Part shown: piece after piece, positions 43,231 through 51,292 of the stretch
Layout: every line of letters starts with the position of its first letter
How positions within the stretch are numbered: position 1 is the first letter of the stretch
Assembly: GCA_050289485.1 (NCBI GenBank)
Contig: JBNKFV010000009.1
Location: 248,001-312,000, forward strand
Direction of reading: 5' to 3'
DNA: 64,000 bases
Source of the DNA: JBNKFV01 sp050289485
GTDB taxonomy: Bacteria > Pseudomonadota > Gammaproteobacteria > Pseudomonadales > Cellvibrionaceae
Translations under genes and position numbers: made by a program
Notes under the pieces: generated by a model
Databases searched by the model: none
Told to the model about the DNA's origin: nothing
The model's input: the letters and a program-made list of their open reading frames with translations, nothing else

Positions 43231-45960
43231 ATGTACAAAAAGAGAAAGCTTCACAGTGCAATTGTTACTGCACTCGGTGTAGGTTTTGCCGCCAACCCGG
43301 GTTATGTTGCTGCACAGTCCACTGGTAAAGCCGCTGAATCGTTTAGACTTGAGGAGGTTGTTGTAACCGCAACCAAAAGAGCGGCAAGCGCCCAGGATAT
43401 CCCTGTGGCAGTACAGGCAGTAAGTTCTGATACGATTGATGATCTGGGCATCGAAACATTTGATGAGTATGTCAAATACCTGCCAAACGTTGTGCAGCAA
43501 GGGCGTGGTCCGGGCCAAAGTGAAGTCTATATTCGTGGTGTAGCCAGTCAACAGCTTGGTAACGAGCTTTCTTCTGTCAATGGTTCAGCGCCCACGGTTG
43601 CGATGTATCTTGATGAGCAGCCAATATCATTCGGTGGCCGTAACATCGATGTCTACGCGGCCGATCTGGAGCGTGTGGAGGTGTTACCTGGGCCTCAGGG
43701 TACGCTGTTTGGCGCTAGTTCTCAGGCCGGTACCGTGCGATTGATTTCCAAAAAACCTAATCATAATGCCTTTAGTGCCGGTTTCCGTGGCGCCCAGGCC
43801 TGGACCACGGGTGGTGAGCAAAGCACTGCTTCCCAGTTCTATGTCAATATCCCATTTTCTGATGACTTTGCCGTGCGTGCCGTTGTTTATAATGACAGGC
43901 AGGGTGGTTGGATCGATAACGTACCGGGCCAGTTTAACAGTGACGACAGCGCACTTATCCAGGTTATTAACCGCAATCAGATATTTGGTGCAGGTATTGC
44001 TGCAGGCACGGCAATGCCACGTGCCGATAATAGCGACCTGATTGAGAAGGATTTTAACGATGCGGTTTATTCGGGTGCCCGTATCAGTGCATCCCTCGAT
44101 ATTACAGATAAATGGAATGTTCTGGTGCAGCATACAGCCCAGTCGTTGGAAACCGAAGGTGCCTTCGAGTATGCGCCTTATCTGGATGGCCACGATGAAA
44201 GCAGTACAGCCAAATTTGCACCTAATGAAAATAATGATGAATTTGATATCTCAACCTGGACCCTAACCGGGCGAGTTGGTGGGTTGGATTTGGTCTATAC
44301 CGGTGGCTTTGTTGATCGTGAAGTCTCCTCAATTATTGACTATACCGACTACACCTATGGCGGCGGTTATCAGGTGTATTACCTGTGTACGGGAGGATCT
44401 TATTCTGCGCGAACCGCTTGTTTTGATCCGAAGAAACAATATCTGGACAATACTTCAGCCGAACGCCTGACCAATGAACTTCGTGTTTCCTCTGATACTG
44501 ACGCCAGGTTTAGTTTCACCGCCGGTGTCTATCTGGATGACAGTGAGATCAATTCAACCGGGCAATTCCAGTATTTTGGTGCGGCTGACGCCGGCTTTGA
44601 CACAGCGGCCCGGGCAGGTGGTTTGACACAGGTTGATGGCGTTAATGAATATTTTGGTCATGGCGCAAGTACAATCTTTATGAATGACTTTACCCGTACG
44701 GAGAAGCAAATCGCGTTCTTTGGTGAGGTTAAGTTCCGTGTTACCGACGAGTTCGCATTGACGGTGGGTGCGCGCAACTATGAAATTGAAACCGAGCTGG
44801 AAGGTGCCACCAACTCGTCTTTCTATTGTAAAGGTCTGGATGCAAGCGGAGCCAGCGCTGGCGACATGTTAGCGGATTATAATGGTGATGGAGTGCCTGA
44901 CTCTGTTGCTGTTATGGGGCCCGATGGCCAACTTCACTGTGACGGTGTACGCGCTGATAACAACGTAACCAAGCGTTTTGAAGACTTGGGGGCAGCGGGC
45001 GAACCTGGTATCGATAGTGATGGCAGTGTCACCATTGATGATACGATCATGAAATTTACTGCAGATTGGACGCCCACCGATGATCTTTTGATTTACGCTA
45101 CCTGGTCAGAAGGTTTCCGGCCACCGGCGTTGAACCGAAATGCTGGCCAGGCTTCTTCCAATCAGACGGGTGTTTTCAGTGGCTATAAGGTTCCCGCGTT
45201 TGCCAATACCGATGAGCTGACTAACCGTGAAGTGGGTATCAAAAGCGATTTGCTGGATGGTACGTTGCGTTTGAACGCAACTTTTTATGATTCAGACGTG
45301 AAGAATATACAGTCGCAGCGTTTTGACCCGATTAATATCGCTTTCCTGCAGTTTGTTGAAAACGTAGGAGACGCTGATATCCGTGGTCTTGATATGGATT
45401 TTCAGTGGGCGGCCAGTGCTAACTTCACCCTTTTTGGTGCGGCGAGTTTCGTTGACTCTGAGTTGACCCGCATCAATGGTCAGCTTGAGGGAATTGCTGT
45501 GCCGGTGGGAAGTGAACTGCCTTACACGCCAGAATTCTCGTTTAACCTTCGTGGTCGATATGATTTCCGGTTCAATGGTTTCGATGCCTATGGTCAGCTT
45601 GGTTTGGTATACACCGGCGAAAGTAAGTCTGGCACCGTTGGCAATGCGCTCTTCATAGAAGAGACAACGGAGCTTGTGTATGGCAGAGGCAGTGATCTTA
45701 AAATTGAAACCTACGATGGCAATTTTGTTGCCGGTCCTGCGGGTGAGAGCTATCAGCTTGCGCGCTATGTACAAGAAGACTACACGCTGGTTAACGCCGC
45801 GTTTGGTTTCGGTAAAGCTGGCTGGAACGCCGAACTATATGTTGATAATCTCTTTGATGAGAGTGGTCAGGTATATATCTCGACGGAAGATTACTCCCCC
45901 AGCGTTGTAACCAACCGACCGCGTACAATCGGCTTGCGTTTCCGCTACGATTTTGAATAA
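43231..45960 (+). CDS. TonB-dependent outer membrane receptor
   Basis: A 909-residue receptor with a signal peptide ending near AAQS, a TonB box (EEVVVTATKR), a plug with VEVLPGPQGTLFGASSQAGTVRLIS and a long barrel ending GLRFRYDFE. ATG at 43231 is preferred over 43225 because the AAGGGG box is then 9 bases away. Near residues 549-610 a loop carries DYNGDGVPD and DSDGSVTID, which resemble calcium-binding DxNxDG loops. The TPR-sulfotransferase gene begins 73 bases after the stop, behind a terminator. The ligand is unknown; the partners suggest a sulfated or hydroxylated compound or peptide. Confidence 0.92.
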   Translation: MYKKRKLHSAIVTALGVGFAANPGYVAAQSTGKAAESFRLEEVVVTATKRAASAQDIPVAVQAVSSDTIDDLGIETFDEYVKYLPNVVQQGRGPGQSEVYIRGVASQQLGNELSSVNGSAPTVAMYLDEQPISFGGRNIDVYAADLERVEVLPGPQGTLFGASSQAGTVRLISKKPNHNAFSAGFRGAQAWTTGGEQSTASQFYVNIPFSDDFAVRAVVYNDRQGGWIDNVPGQFNSDDSALIQVINRNQIFGAGIAAGTAMPRADNSDLIEKDFNDAVYSGARISASLDITDKWNVLVQHTAQSLETEGAFEYAPYLDGHDESSTAKFAPNENNDEFDISTWTLTGRVGGLDLVYTGGFVDREVSSIIDYTDYTYGGGYQVYYLCTGGSYSARTACFDPKKQYLDNTSAERLTNELRVSSDTDARFSFTAGVYLDDSEINSTGQFQYFGAADAGFDTAARAGGLTQVDGVNEYFGHGASTIFMNDFTRTEKQIAFFGEVKFRVTDEFALTVGARNYEIETELEGATNSSFYCKGLDASGASAGDMLADYNGDGVPDSVAVMGPDGQLHCDGVRADNNVTKRFEDLGAAGEPGIDSDGSVTIDDTIMKFTADWTPTDDLLIYATWSEGFRPPALNRNAGQASSNQTGVFSGYKVPAFANTDELTNREVGIKSDLLDGTLRLNATFYDSDVKNIQSQRFDPINIAFLQFVENVGDADIRGLDMDFQWAASANFTLFGAASFVDSELTRINGQLEGIAVPVGSELPYTPEFSFNLRGRYDFRFNGFDAYGQLGLVYTGESKSGTVGNALFIEETTELVYGRGSDLKIETYDGNFVAGPAGESYQLARYVQEDYTLVNAAFGFGKAGWNAELYVDNLFDESGQVYISTEDYSPSVVTNRPRTIGLRFRYDFE

Positions 45961-45980
45961 AGTTTTGCTATGAAATATCT

Positions 45981-46010
45981 AAGGGCGTAACTTCGGTTCG
46001 CCCTTTTTTT
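45981..46010 (+). terminator. Rho-independent terminator after the TonB receptor gene
   Basis: AAGGGCG/CGCCCTT with an inner AAC-TTCG-GTT extension and a T7 run. It lies between the receptor and the TPR-sulfotransferase gene, whose GTG start is only 24 bases further on. Confidence 0.88.
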
Positions 46011-46033
46011 GGTTTAAAAACAGGGTTTTTGAT

Positions 46034-48064
46034 GTGTCTACAAATTCAGATTCTATGATTGCTGAAGAGCAGGTTATTGCCAATCAGGTGGAGCAAGCTA
46101 AGGCTCTATTGTTTAAGGCCCAGTTTGTTGAGTCCGATAAAGTGACAGACGCTGTTTTGGCAGCAGCGCCGAATCATGTCCCGGCGCTGTATGTTCAGGC
46201 GATTTCCAAACGCTATCAACAATCTTTTTCTGAAGCACTCGCCTTATTAGAAAAAATTTATACGCTGGCGCCTGATCATGCGCGCGCCTATCAGGAACTG
46301 GGCCACCTTCAAGTGGCGAGAGCGAGTCAAAGCAATGCTATAGCCGCTTATGAGCAGGCCGTCAGGATAAATCCGGCACTGGTGGCAAGCTGGAAAGCTC
46401 TGGTTGTTTTATATCGTCAAAAAGGTGAGCATCAGGCTTGTGATTTTGCTCAGCAACAGGTCGAGTATCTGGAAAAATTACCCAGAGAGTTGCAAGCGGT
46501 TAAAAGCTATATCTGCGAGGGGAGAATAGATGAGGCTGATGAGATTTGCCGCCGCTTCCTGCGTTCAAATAAGCAACATGTCGAAGGGATACGGTTATTA
46601 GCCGAAATAGCCGATCACTTAAAAGTTCTGGATGATGCTGAATTTTTACTTGAAAGCGCGGTGGAGTTTGAACCAGAGCATGTCTATGCGCGTGTCGATT
46701 ACATCAATATTCTGAATAAGCGGCAGAAGTTTGGTCAGGCATTGAACATTGCCCGGCAGCTGGTTAGTGAGTTTCCAAAAAGTACGCATTTTAAAGCGTT
46801 ATTGGCCTCAACCTCTGTGGGAGTGGGGCGCACGGCTGAGGCTATTGATTTATTTGAACAAGTCATTAAAGAAAGTCCTGCTCAGGAAGAGACTATATTG
46901 TCTTTGGGACACGCCTATAAAACCTTTGGTAACATTGAAAAATCCGTTCAGGCATATCGCCAGGCCTACAGCATAAAGCCGGATTTTGGTGACGCTTTTT
47001 GGAGTTTGGCAAATACAAAAACCTACACGTTTACGGATGAAGAAATCGCCCATATGCTTGAGTACGAGCGAAATGAGTCGACCTCGGTGGTAGACCGGGT
47101 ACATTTCTGTTTTGCTTTGGGTAAATCCTTTGAAGATAATAAAGATTATGCCCGTTCTTTCGAATTTTATGAACGAGGTAATGCGCTGAATAAAAAGCAT
47201 TTAAACTATGATGCGCCACTTATTACCGAGCGGGTGTCGAGACAAATAGACGTCTGCACGGCAGAATTATTTGAAAAAAATCAGGATGTAGGTTGTCCTG
47301 ATCCGGCGCCAATTTTTATAGTCGGTTTACCCCGGGCCGGTTCAACGTTGTTGGAGCAGATTCTGGCGTCCCATTCCCAAGTGGATGGCACGATGGAACT
47401 GTCTAATATTTTGACGTTGGCGTATAAGTTACGCGGCAGAAAAAAAACGAGGGCGGGCGAAGAACCGAAATATCCCCGTGTCCTGGAGGAACTAAAAGCA
47501 GAGCATTTTGAGCGCTTTGGGCAGGAGTTTATCGAAGATACTATGGTGTATCGCCAGGGTTCTCCCTACTTTATTGATAAAATGCCCAATAACTTTTTAC
47601 ACCTTGGCTTGATCAAATTAATGTTGCCCAATGCGAAGGTGATTGATGCACGGCGTCATCCCATGTCTTGCTGTTTTGGTGGTTTTAAGCAGCTATTTGC
47701 TGAAGGTCAGGAATTTACTTACGGCCTGAAAGAAATAGGGACCTATTACCGTGAATATGTGCGCCTGATGGATCATTGGGATAAGGTTTTACCGGGCTTT
47801 GTCTTGCGGGTACAGCATGAGGATGTGGTTGAAAACCTGGAAGAGCAGGTTCGTCGAATACTGGATTTCTGCGGCTTGCCGTTCGAAGAATCCTGTGTGA
47901 ACTACCACGAAACAGAGCGCAGTATTCGCACGCCCAGTGCTGAACAGGTACGGCAGCCCATCTACAAAACAGGGCTGGAACAGTGGCGCAATTATGAAGC
48001 CTGGCTCGACCCGCTTAAAGATGCCCTCGGTACTGAAATTTTGGCGCGTTATCCGATTCCCTGA
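46034..48064 (+). CDS. TPR-repeat sulfotransferase
   Basis: A 676-residue fusion. The first 400 residues are tandem TPR repeats (for example AYQELGHLQVARASQSNAIAAYEQAVRINP and TILSLGHAYKTFGNIEKSVQAYRQAYSIKP). The C-terminal 250 residues are a sulfotransferase domain related to tyrosylprotein sulfotransferases. GLPRAGSTLLEQILASH (about residue 430) is the PAPS 5'-phosphosulfate loop and VIDARRHPMSCCFGGFKQ the 3'-phosphate site. There is no signal peptide. GTG at 46034 is the start; the ribosome site is weak, and an ATG at 46055 is an alternative. TPRs suggest a protein or peptide acceptor. Confidence 0.88.
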   Translation: MSTNSDSMIAEEQVIANQVEQAKALLFKAQFVESDKVTDAVLAAAPNHVPALYVQAISKRYQQSFSEALALLEKIYTLAPDHARAYQELGHLQVARASQSNAIAAYEQAVRINPALVASWKALVVLYRQKGEHQACDFAQQQVEYLEKLPRELQAVKSYICEGRIDEADEICRRFLRSNKQHVEGIRLLAEIADHLKVLDDAEFLLESAVEFEPEHVYARVDYINILNKRQKFGQALNIARQLVSEFPKSTHFKALLASTSVGVGRTAEAIDLFEQVIKESPAQEETILSLGHAYKTFGNIEKSVQAYRQAYSIKPDFGDAFWSLANTKTYTFTDEEIAHMLEYERNESTSVVDRVHFCFALGKSFEDNKDYARSFEFYERGNALNKKHLNYDAPLITERVSRQIDVCTAELFEKNQDVGCPDPAPIFIVGLPRAGSTLLEQILASHSQVDGTMELSNILTLAYKLRGRKKTRAGEEPKYPRVLEELKAEHFERFGQEFIEDTMVYRQGSPYFIDKMPNNFLHLGLIKLMLPNAKVIDARRHPMSCCFGGFKQLFAEGQEFTYGLKEIGTYYREYVRLMDHWDKVLPGFVLRVQHEDVVENLEEQVRRILDFCGLPFEESCVNYHETERSIRTPSAEQVRQPIYKTGLEQWRNYEAWLDPLKDALGTEILARYPIP

Positions 48065-48091
48065 TGTTGTGCCGATCAATTATTTATAAAA

Positions 48092-49084
48092 TCAACGGCA
48101 CTTCTCACTGGGTTCTATATTCCAGTGTGGGAATTCATTTTGAATCAGAGCTGCGTTTAAAACCCGTTGCACAAAAATAGCATTAACGCTGATATCGTTG
48201 CTTGCGGTCGTCAGGGCGCGCATATCTGGGTGGAGTTTGTTGCGGGTTGTAGCAATCAACTGCCGGTATGCGGCCGGCCCCGTGCTCGAATGCCCGTGAA
48301 GTGACCAGGCTTCGCGCCAGTCCTGAGCAAAACCCCGTAGAAGTGCACGGTATTTAGCGGTAAGTTCAGTTGGGTTATTACTGTTTTGGCTAAAATCCGC
48401 AATCAAATCTGCAATCAATGCATCGCACTCGCCTGGTGTCATAATCGGTAAGGCGCTATAACGTTCGGTTCGTATTTCAACGTCCTTGCCTGGTTGATAT
48501 TCCAGACTTGTGCTCTGTGCATCCAACGTAGCCATACTTAAATGCTTTACGCTGTCGACTAACTGCCAGAAACGCGAGGAGCCGGCTGTGTCTATCACTA
48601 AGTGGATGCGTTCCTGACTGCTTTGGTTAACGACGCGATGGCGGCGCCAGTGATCAAAGATCCAGCATTCCCCTGCTTGCATGTGCACGGCTTCCTGCCC
48701 GCAATAAAACATAACGTCAGGGTGAGTGGTGATAGGGATGTGAATGCGAGTACGATTAAACCAGTGGTAGTTAAAGTCCACATGCAGACTGACTTCGGAG
48801 TGTGCATCGAGTTTCATTAATCGCGAGCGGGCTAGTACTTCATTGAAACTCGCCATAACCTGCTGCAGATAGGCACAGCGTTTAAGGTGAGGTGTAACTT
48901 TTTTTTCACCATCAAAATCATTGTTATCACCACCATCCTTGGAGACAAGGGCAATGGCGGAATTACCTTTTAATTTATTGGGGTGGGGCATCCATTCGTG
49001 ATTGGAAAACTGGCTGGCTTCTTCTGTCAGTCGTTTAGCATCAAAACGAAAAGGTAACTTTATAAAGGGTTTGCTAAGTCTCAT
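48092..49084 (-). CDS. Aspartyl/asparaginyl beta-hydroxylase family oxygenase
   Basis: A 330-residue protein. Residues 1-170 form an Fe(II)/2-oxoglutarate-dependent domain of the Asp/Asn beta-hydroxylase family. His115 (RIHIPI) and His149 (RRHRVVN) are likely iron ligands, with Arg159 after NQSSQ in the expected 2-oxoglutarate position and HVDFNYHW upstream. The C-terminal 150 residues are a helical region I do not recognise. ATG at 49084 overlaps the end of the upstream sulfotransferase by 11 bases, which implies translational coupling. It converges on the TPR-sulfotransferase gene. The substrate may be a peptide or an amino-acid side chain in a small molecule. Confidence 0.82.
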   Translation of the reverse strand: MRLSKPFIKLPFRFDAKRLTEEASQFSNHEWMPHPNKLKGNSAIALVSKDGGDNNDFDGEKKVTPHLKRCAYLQQVMASFNEVLARSRLMKLDAHSEVSLHVDFNYHWFNRTRIHIPITTHPDVMFYCGQEAVHMQAGECWIFDHWRRHRVVNQSSQERIHLVIDTAGSSRFWQLVDSVKHLSMATLDAQSTSLEYQPGKDVEIRTERYSALPIMTPGECDALIADLIADFSQNSNNPTELTAKYRALLRGFAQDWREAWSLHGHSSTGPAAYRQLIATTRNKLHPDMRALTTASNDISVNAIFVQRVLNAALIQNEFPHWNIEPSEKCR

Positions 49085-49715
49085 GAGGATTAAGGCTATA
49101 GTTGAATAACTGAAAATCGCGTTGGTAAAACAGGCCGACAATCTGTGTTAGTGTTGGCGTTTGATAGTATTGGCGAAAGTTACGGTGTACAGAAGCGTTT
49201 TTTTGTAACAACTGCTGTTTTTGTAAGTTTAATTGTTCGCAAACCCGGTCGAAGTCTTGCTGCAGTGTCTCATAATGACCAATAAAATCCAGCTGTAAAT
49301 AACCCTCGGAGTTCACCAGCATGTCTGATTGTGGACGTACTAAAATACGTTGTCGGAATTTATCAACCTGAAGAGCTCTTTCCATAAATTGGCTGGCACG
49401 TTCATCAAAATCGGGTTGGCCACGGTTTAAAAAACTGCAGACAGAGACGTAACGATCAAATGGGTTTCGCACAAAGGCGAATTTAAAATACGAGCGCCAG
49501 ATATCCTCGGGAAGATGGGCCTGTGCCTGTTGCAAGGAAATATGTCCATGAGGAATTTGAGCAAGAGCAGGTATGGGTATTTTTTGTGCGCCAAAAAGGA
49601 ATTGTTGCTGCCAATCGTCTTCTGTTAGGTAACTATTTAAGGCACTGCGCAAGGCATGCGTGCCCGTGCGAGGAACAGCAAAGAAAATAAATTTGTGCGC
49701 ATGGGAAATAATCAA
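49074..49715 (-). CDS. Sulfotransferase family protein
   Basis: A 213-residue sulfotransferase of the Sulfotransfer_2-like group. FFAVPRTGTHALRSAL (about residues 12-27) is the PAPS 5' loop and FAFVRNPFDRYVSVCSFL (about 78-95) the 3'-phosphate motif. The start is TTG at 49715; the ribosome site is poor. It lies 54 bases after the GbdR-type regulator on the same strand and overlaps the hydroxylase gene, so regulator, sulfotransferase and hydroxylase may share a transcript. The acceptor is unknown. Confidence 0.83.
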   Translation of the reverse strand: MIISHAHKFIFFAVPRTGTHALRSALNSYLTEDDWQQQFLFGAQKIPIPALAQIPHGHISLQQAQAHLPEDIWRSYFKFAFVRNPFDRYVSVCSFLNRGQPDFDERASQFMERALQVDKFRQRILVRPQSDMLVNSEGYLQLDFIGHYETLQQDFDRVCEQLNLQKQQLLQKNASVHRNFRQYYQTPTLTQIVGLFYQRDFQLFNYSLNPHET

Positions 49716-49769
49716 GGCTTTTGTCTAATCATTAATAAAACAGTCCGGCTTTTTCACCTTGTCGACGGG

Positions 49770-50756
49770 TTACTGCCGCAATACCGCGCGACGCTCTTCT
49801 CGAGGCGGGTTGCCAAACATCTGGCTATAGCATTTACTGAAATGCGGGGCCGTATTAAAGCCACAACTGATTGCGATTTCAATAATTGGAATACTGGTTT
49901 GTAGCAATAGTAAACGCGCTCTCTGAAGTCTGAGCTGCATATAATAGCGCGACGGTGCACAGTTGAGATAATTGTGGAACAGGCGCTCAAGGTGACGCCG
50001 GGAAATCCCCGCGTAAGCTGCTACTTCGTCCAGGGTTAGCGGCTCTTCAGTGTTGGCCTCCATCAACGCGACAACCTCAATAAGTTTGGGTTGATTAGCG
50101 CCAACCAGATGGCACAAGGGGGTCCTTTGTGGATCTTTATCGGTGCGGATGCGTTCGTAACCAAATTGCTCGACGATTTGTTGTACCAGCGCTTTAGGAT
50201 GATGTTCTGAAACCAGTTTTAACATCATATCGATAGAGGTAGATCCACTGGAACAGGTATAGCGGTTGCGATCGATCACATAAACACTGCTGCAAACACC
50301 AAGGTTAGGAAAATCCTCCCTTAAACTGTGCTCGTTTTCCCAATGGATCGTGCATCGAAAGCCATCCAATAAGCCAGCTGCCGCTAGAACATAGGTGCCG
50401 GTACAAAGGCTGCCTAATGCTTTGCGGTTTTTCCCAAGGGGGCGCAACTTTTGCAGCAGGGATTTTGACGTGTGCTTCTTGACGTTATAACCGCCGCAGA
50501 CAATTAGCAGATCCACGGTCATCATGTCCGCAAAACGGTGGGTTGGTGCGATAGGTATGCCGTCGCTGGACTCGACAGTTTCGTCCGTTTCTGTAAATGT
50601 GATCCAGCGATAAAACTCTTTACCGGATTGGCGGTTGGCCATGCGCAATACAGCAAGCGCATTGGCAAATGTTACCATGGTGAATTCGGGCATCAGTAAA
50701 AAACCGATGTTGTATCCAGGAGTAGAGTTGGAATCTACGGGTCTAATTTGGTGCAT
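49770..50756 (-). CDS. gbdR: GbdR-type GlxA-family transcriptional regulator
   Basis: A 328-residue regulator: a DJ-1/PfpI-like ligand domain (about residues 12-190, with VDLLIVCGGYN and LGSLCTGTYVLAAAGLLDG) and an AraC-type DNA-binding domain (about 225-325, LDEVAAYAGISRRHLERLFHNYL and IEIAISCGFNTAPHFSKCYSQMFG). This architecture matches GbdR and CdhR of Pseudomonas, which respond to betaine/dimethylglycine and carnitine. Lying beside gbcA, gbcB and the dgc operon, it is most likely the activator of betaine catabolism. The symbol rests on family plus context. Confidence 0.8.
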   Translation of the reverse strand: MHQIRPVDSNSTPGYNIGFLLMPEFTMVTFANALAVLRMANRQSGKEFYRWITFTETDETVESSDGIPIAPTHRFADMMTVDLLIVCGGYNVKKHTSKSLLQKLRPLGKNRKALGSLCTGTYVLAAAGLLDGFRCTIHWENEHSLREDFPNLGVCSSVYVIDRNRYTCSSGSTSIDMMLKLVSEHHPKALVQQIVEQFGYERIRTDKDPQRTPLCHLVGANQPKLIEVVALMEANTEEPLTLDEVAAYAGISRRHLERLFHNYLNCAPSRYYMQLRLQRARLLLLQTSIPIIEIAISCGFNTAPHFSKCYSQMFGNPPREERRAVLRQ

Positions 50757-50792
50757 CTAATAACCTCAACGCATCTTACTAAAACACGTGAA

Positions 50793-50811
50793 GGCTAGCT
50801 GTTAGCTAGCC
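50793..50811. promoter_or_regulatory. Palindrome upstream of the GbdR-type gene
   Basis: GGCTAGCT-GTT-AGCTAGCC, an 8-bp perfect inverted repeat 37 bases ahead of the regulator start, where an autoregulatory operator could lie. The remaining bases to 51233 show no convincing gene; a 70-codon open stretch at 50986-51198 lacks a ribosome site. Confidence 0.4.
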
Positions 50812-51233
50812 CGTAAGGCTGGCAAGCGAAGTATAAAGCGTGTTTATCAGCAATAAATAGCCACGCATCGCAAAAATGCCATAAATTCGTCCCAATGTTA
50901 ATTGCAAGGGGCGGTTCACTCGTCATCAAGCTCCATGGCGTACTGGTAGCACGGCAATTAAGCACTATTTATACCACTTTCACTATTGCGAATTGCCTTT
51001 ATTCTTTATATCGCAATATCGTCGGCGACCAGATTAATTTTACGCTTAATCAGTGGTGATTTTGTGGCACAAGCCTGCGCACAAACTATTAATACCATCC
51101 ACATTAGAAAGCATCAAATTAACTTGGAAGAACAGGTATTCGAATATGAGTCTTTCGAAACCTTAAGTATAGATTCCGGCTCACCGGGTGACAGCTGAGC
51201 TGTTGTCGAAAACCTATACTTATCACCGGGTTA

Positions 51234-51270
51234 CGCCGTCAGTATTGGATCAGCAATCCTGCTGACGGCG
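51234..51270 (-). terminator. Hairpin downstream of gbcA
   Basis: A 9-bp outer stem CGCCGTCAG/CTGACGGCG with an inner GGAT/ATCC stem, 22 bases after the gbcA stop on the minus strand. It has no T-run. Confidence 0.5.
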
Positions 51271-51292
51271 CCGGTTTTACAGCTGGACATTT

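Noticed and set aside
50986..51198. A 70-codon plus-strand frame between the GbdR-type gene and gbcA
   Set aside because: TTG start without ribosome site and low-complexity composition; probably chance. Kept in mind only as a possible precursor peptide.
51181..51231. Direct repeat TCACCGGGT at 51181-51189 and 51223-51231
   Set aside because: Nine-base repeats 42 bases apart downstream of gbcA; too short to separate from chance and not in a promoter position.
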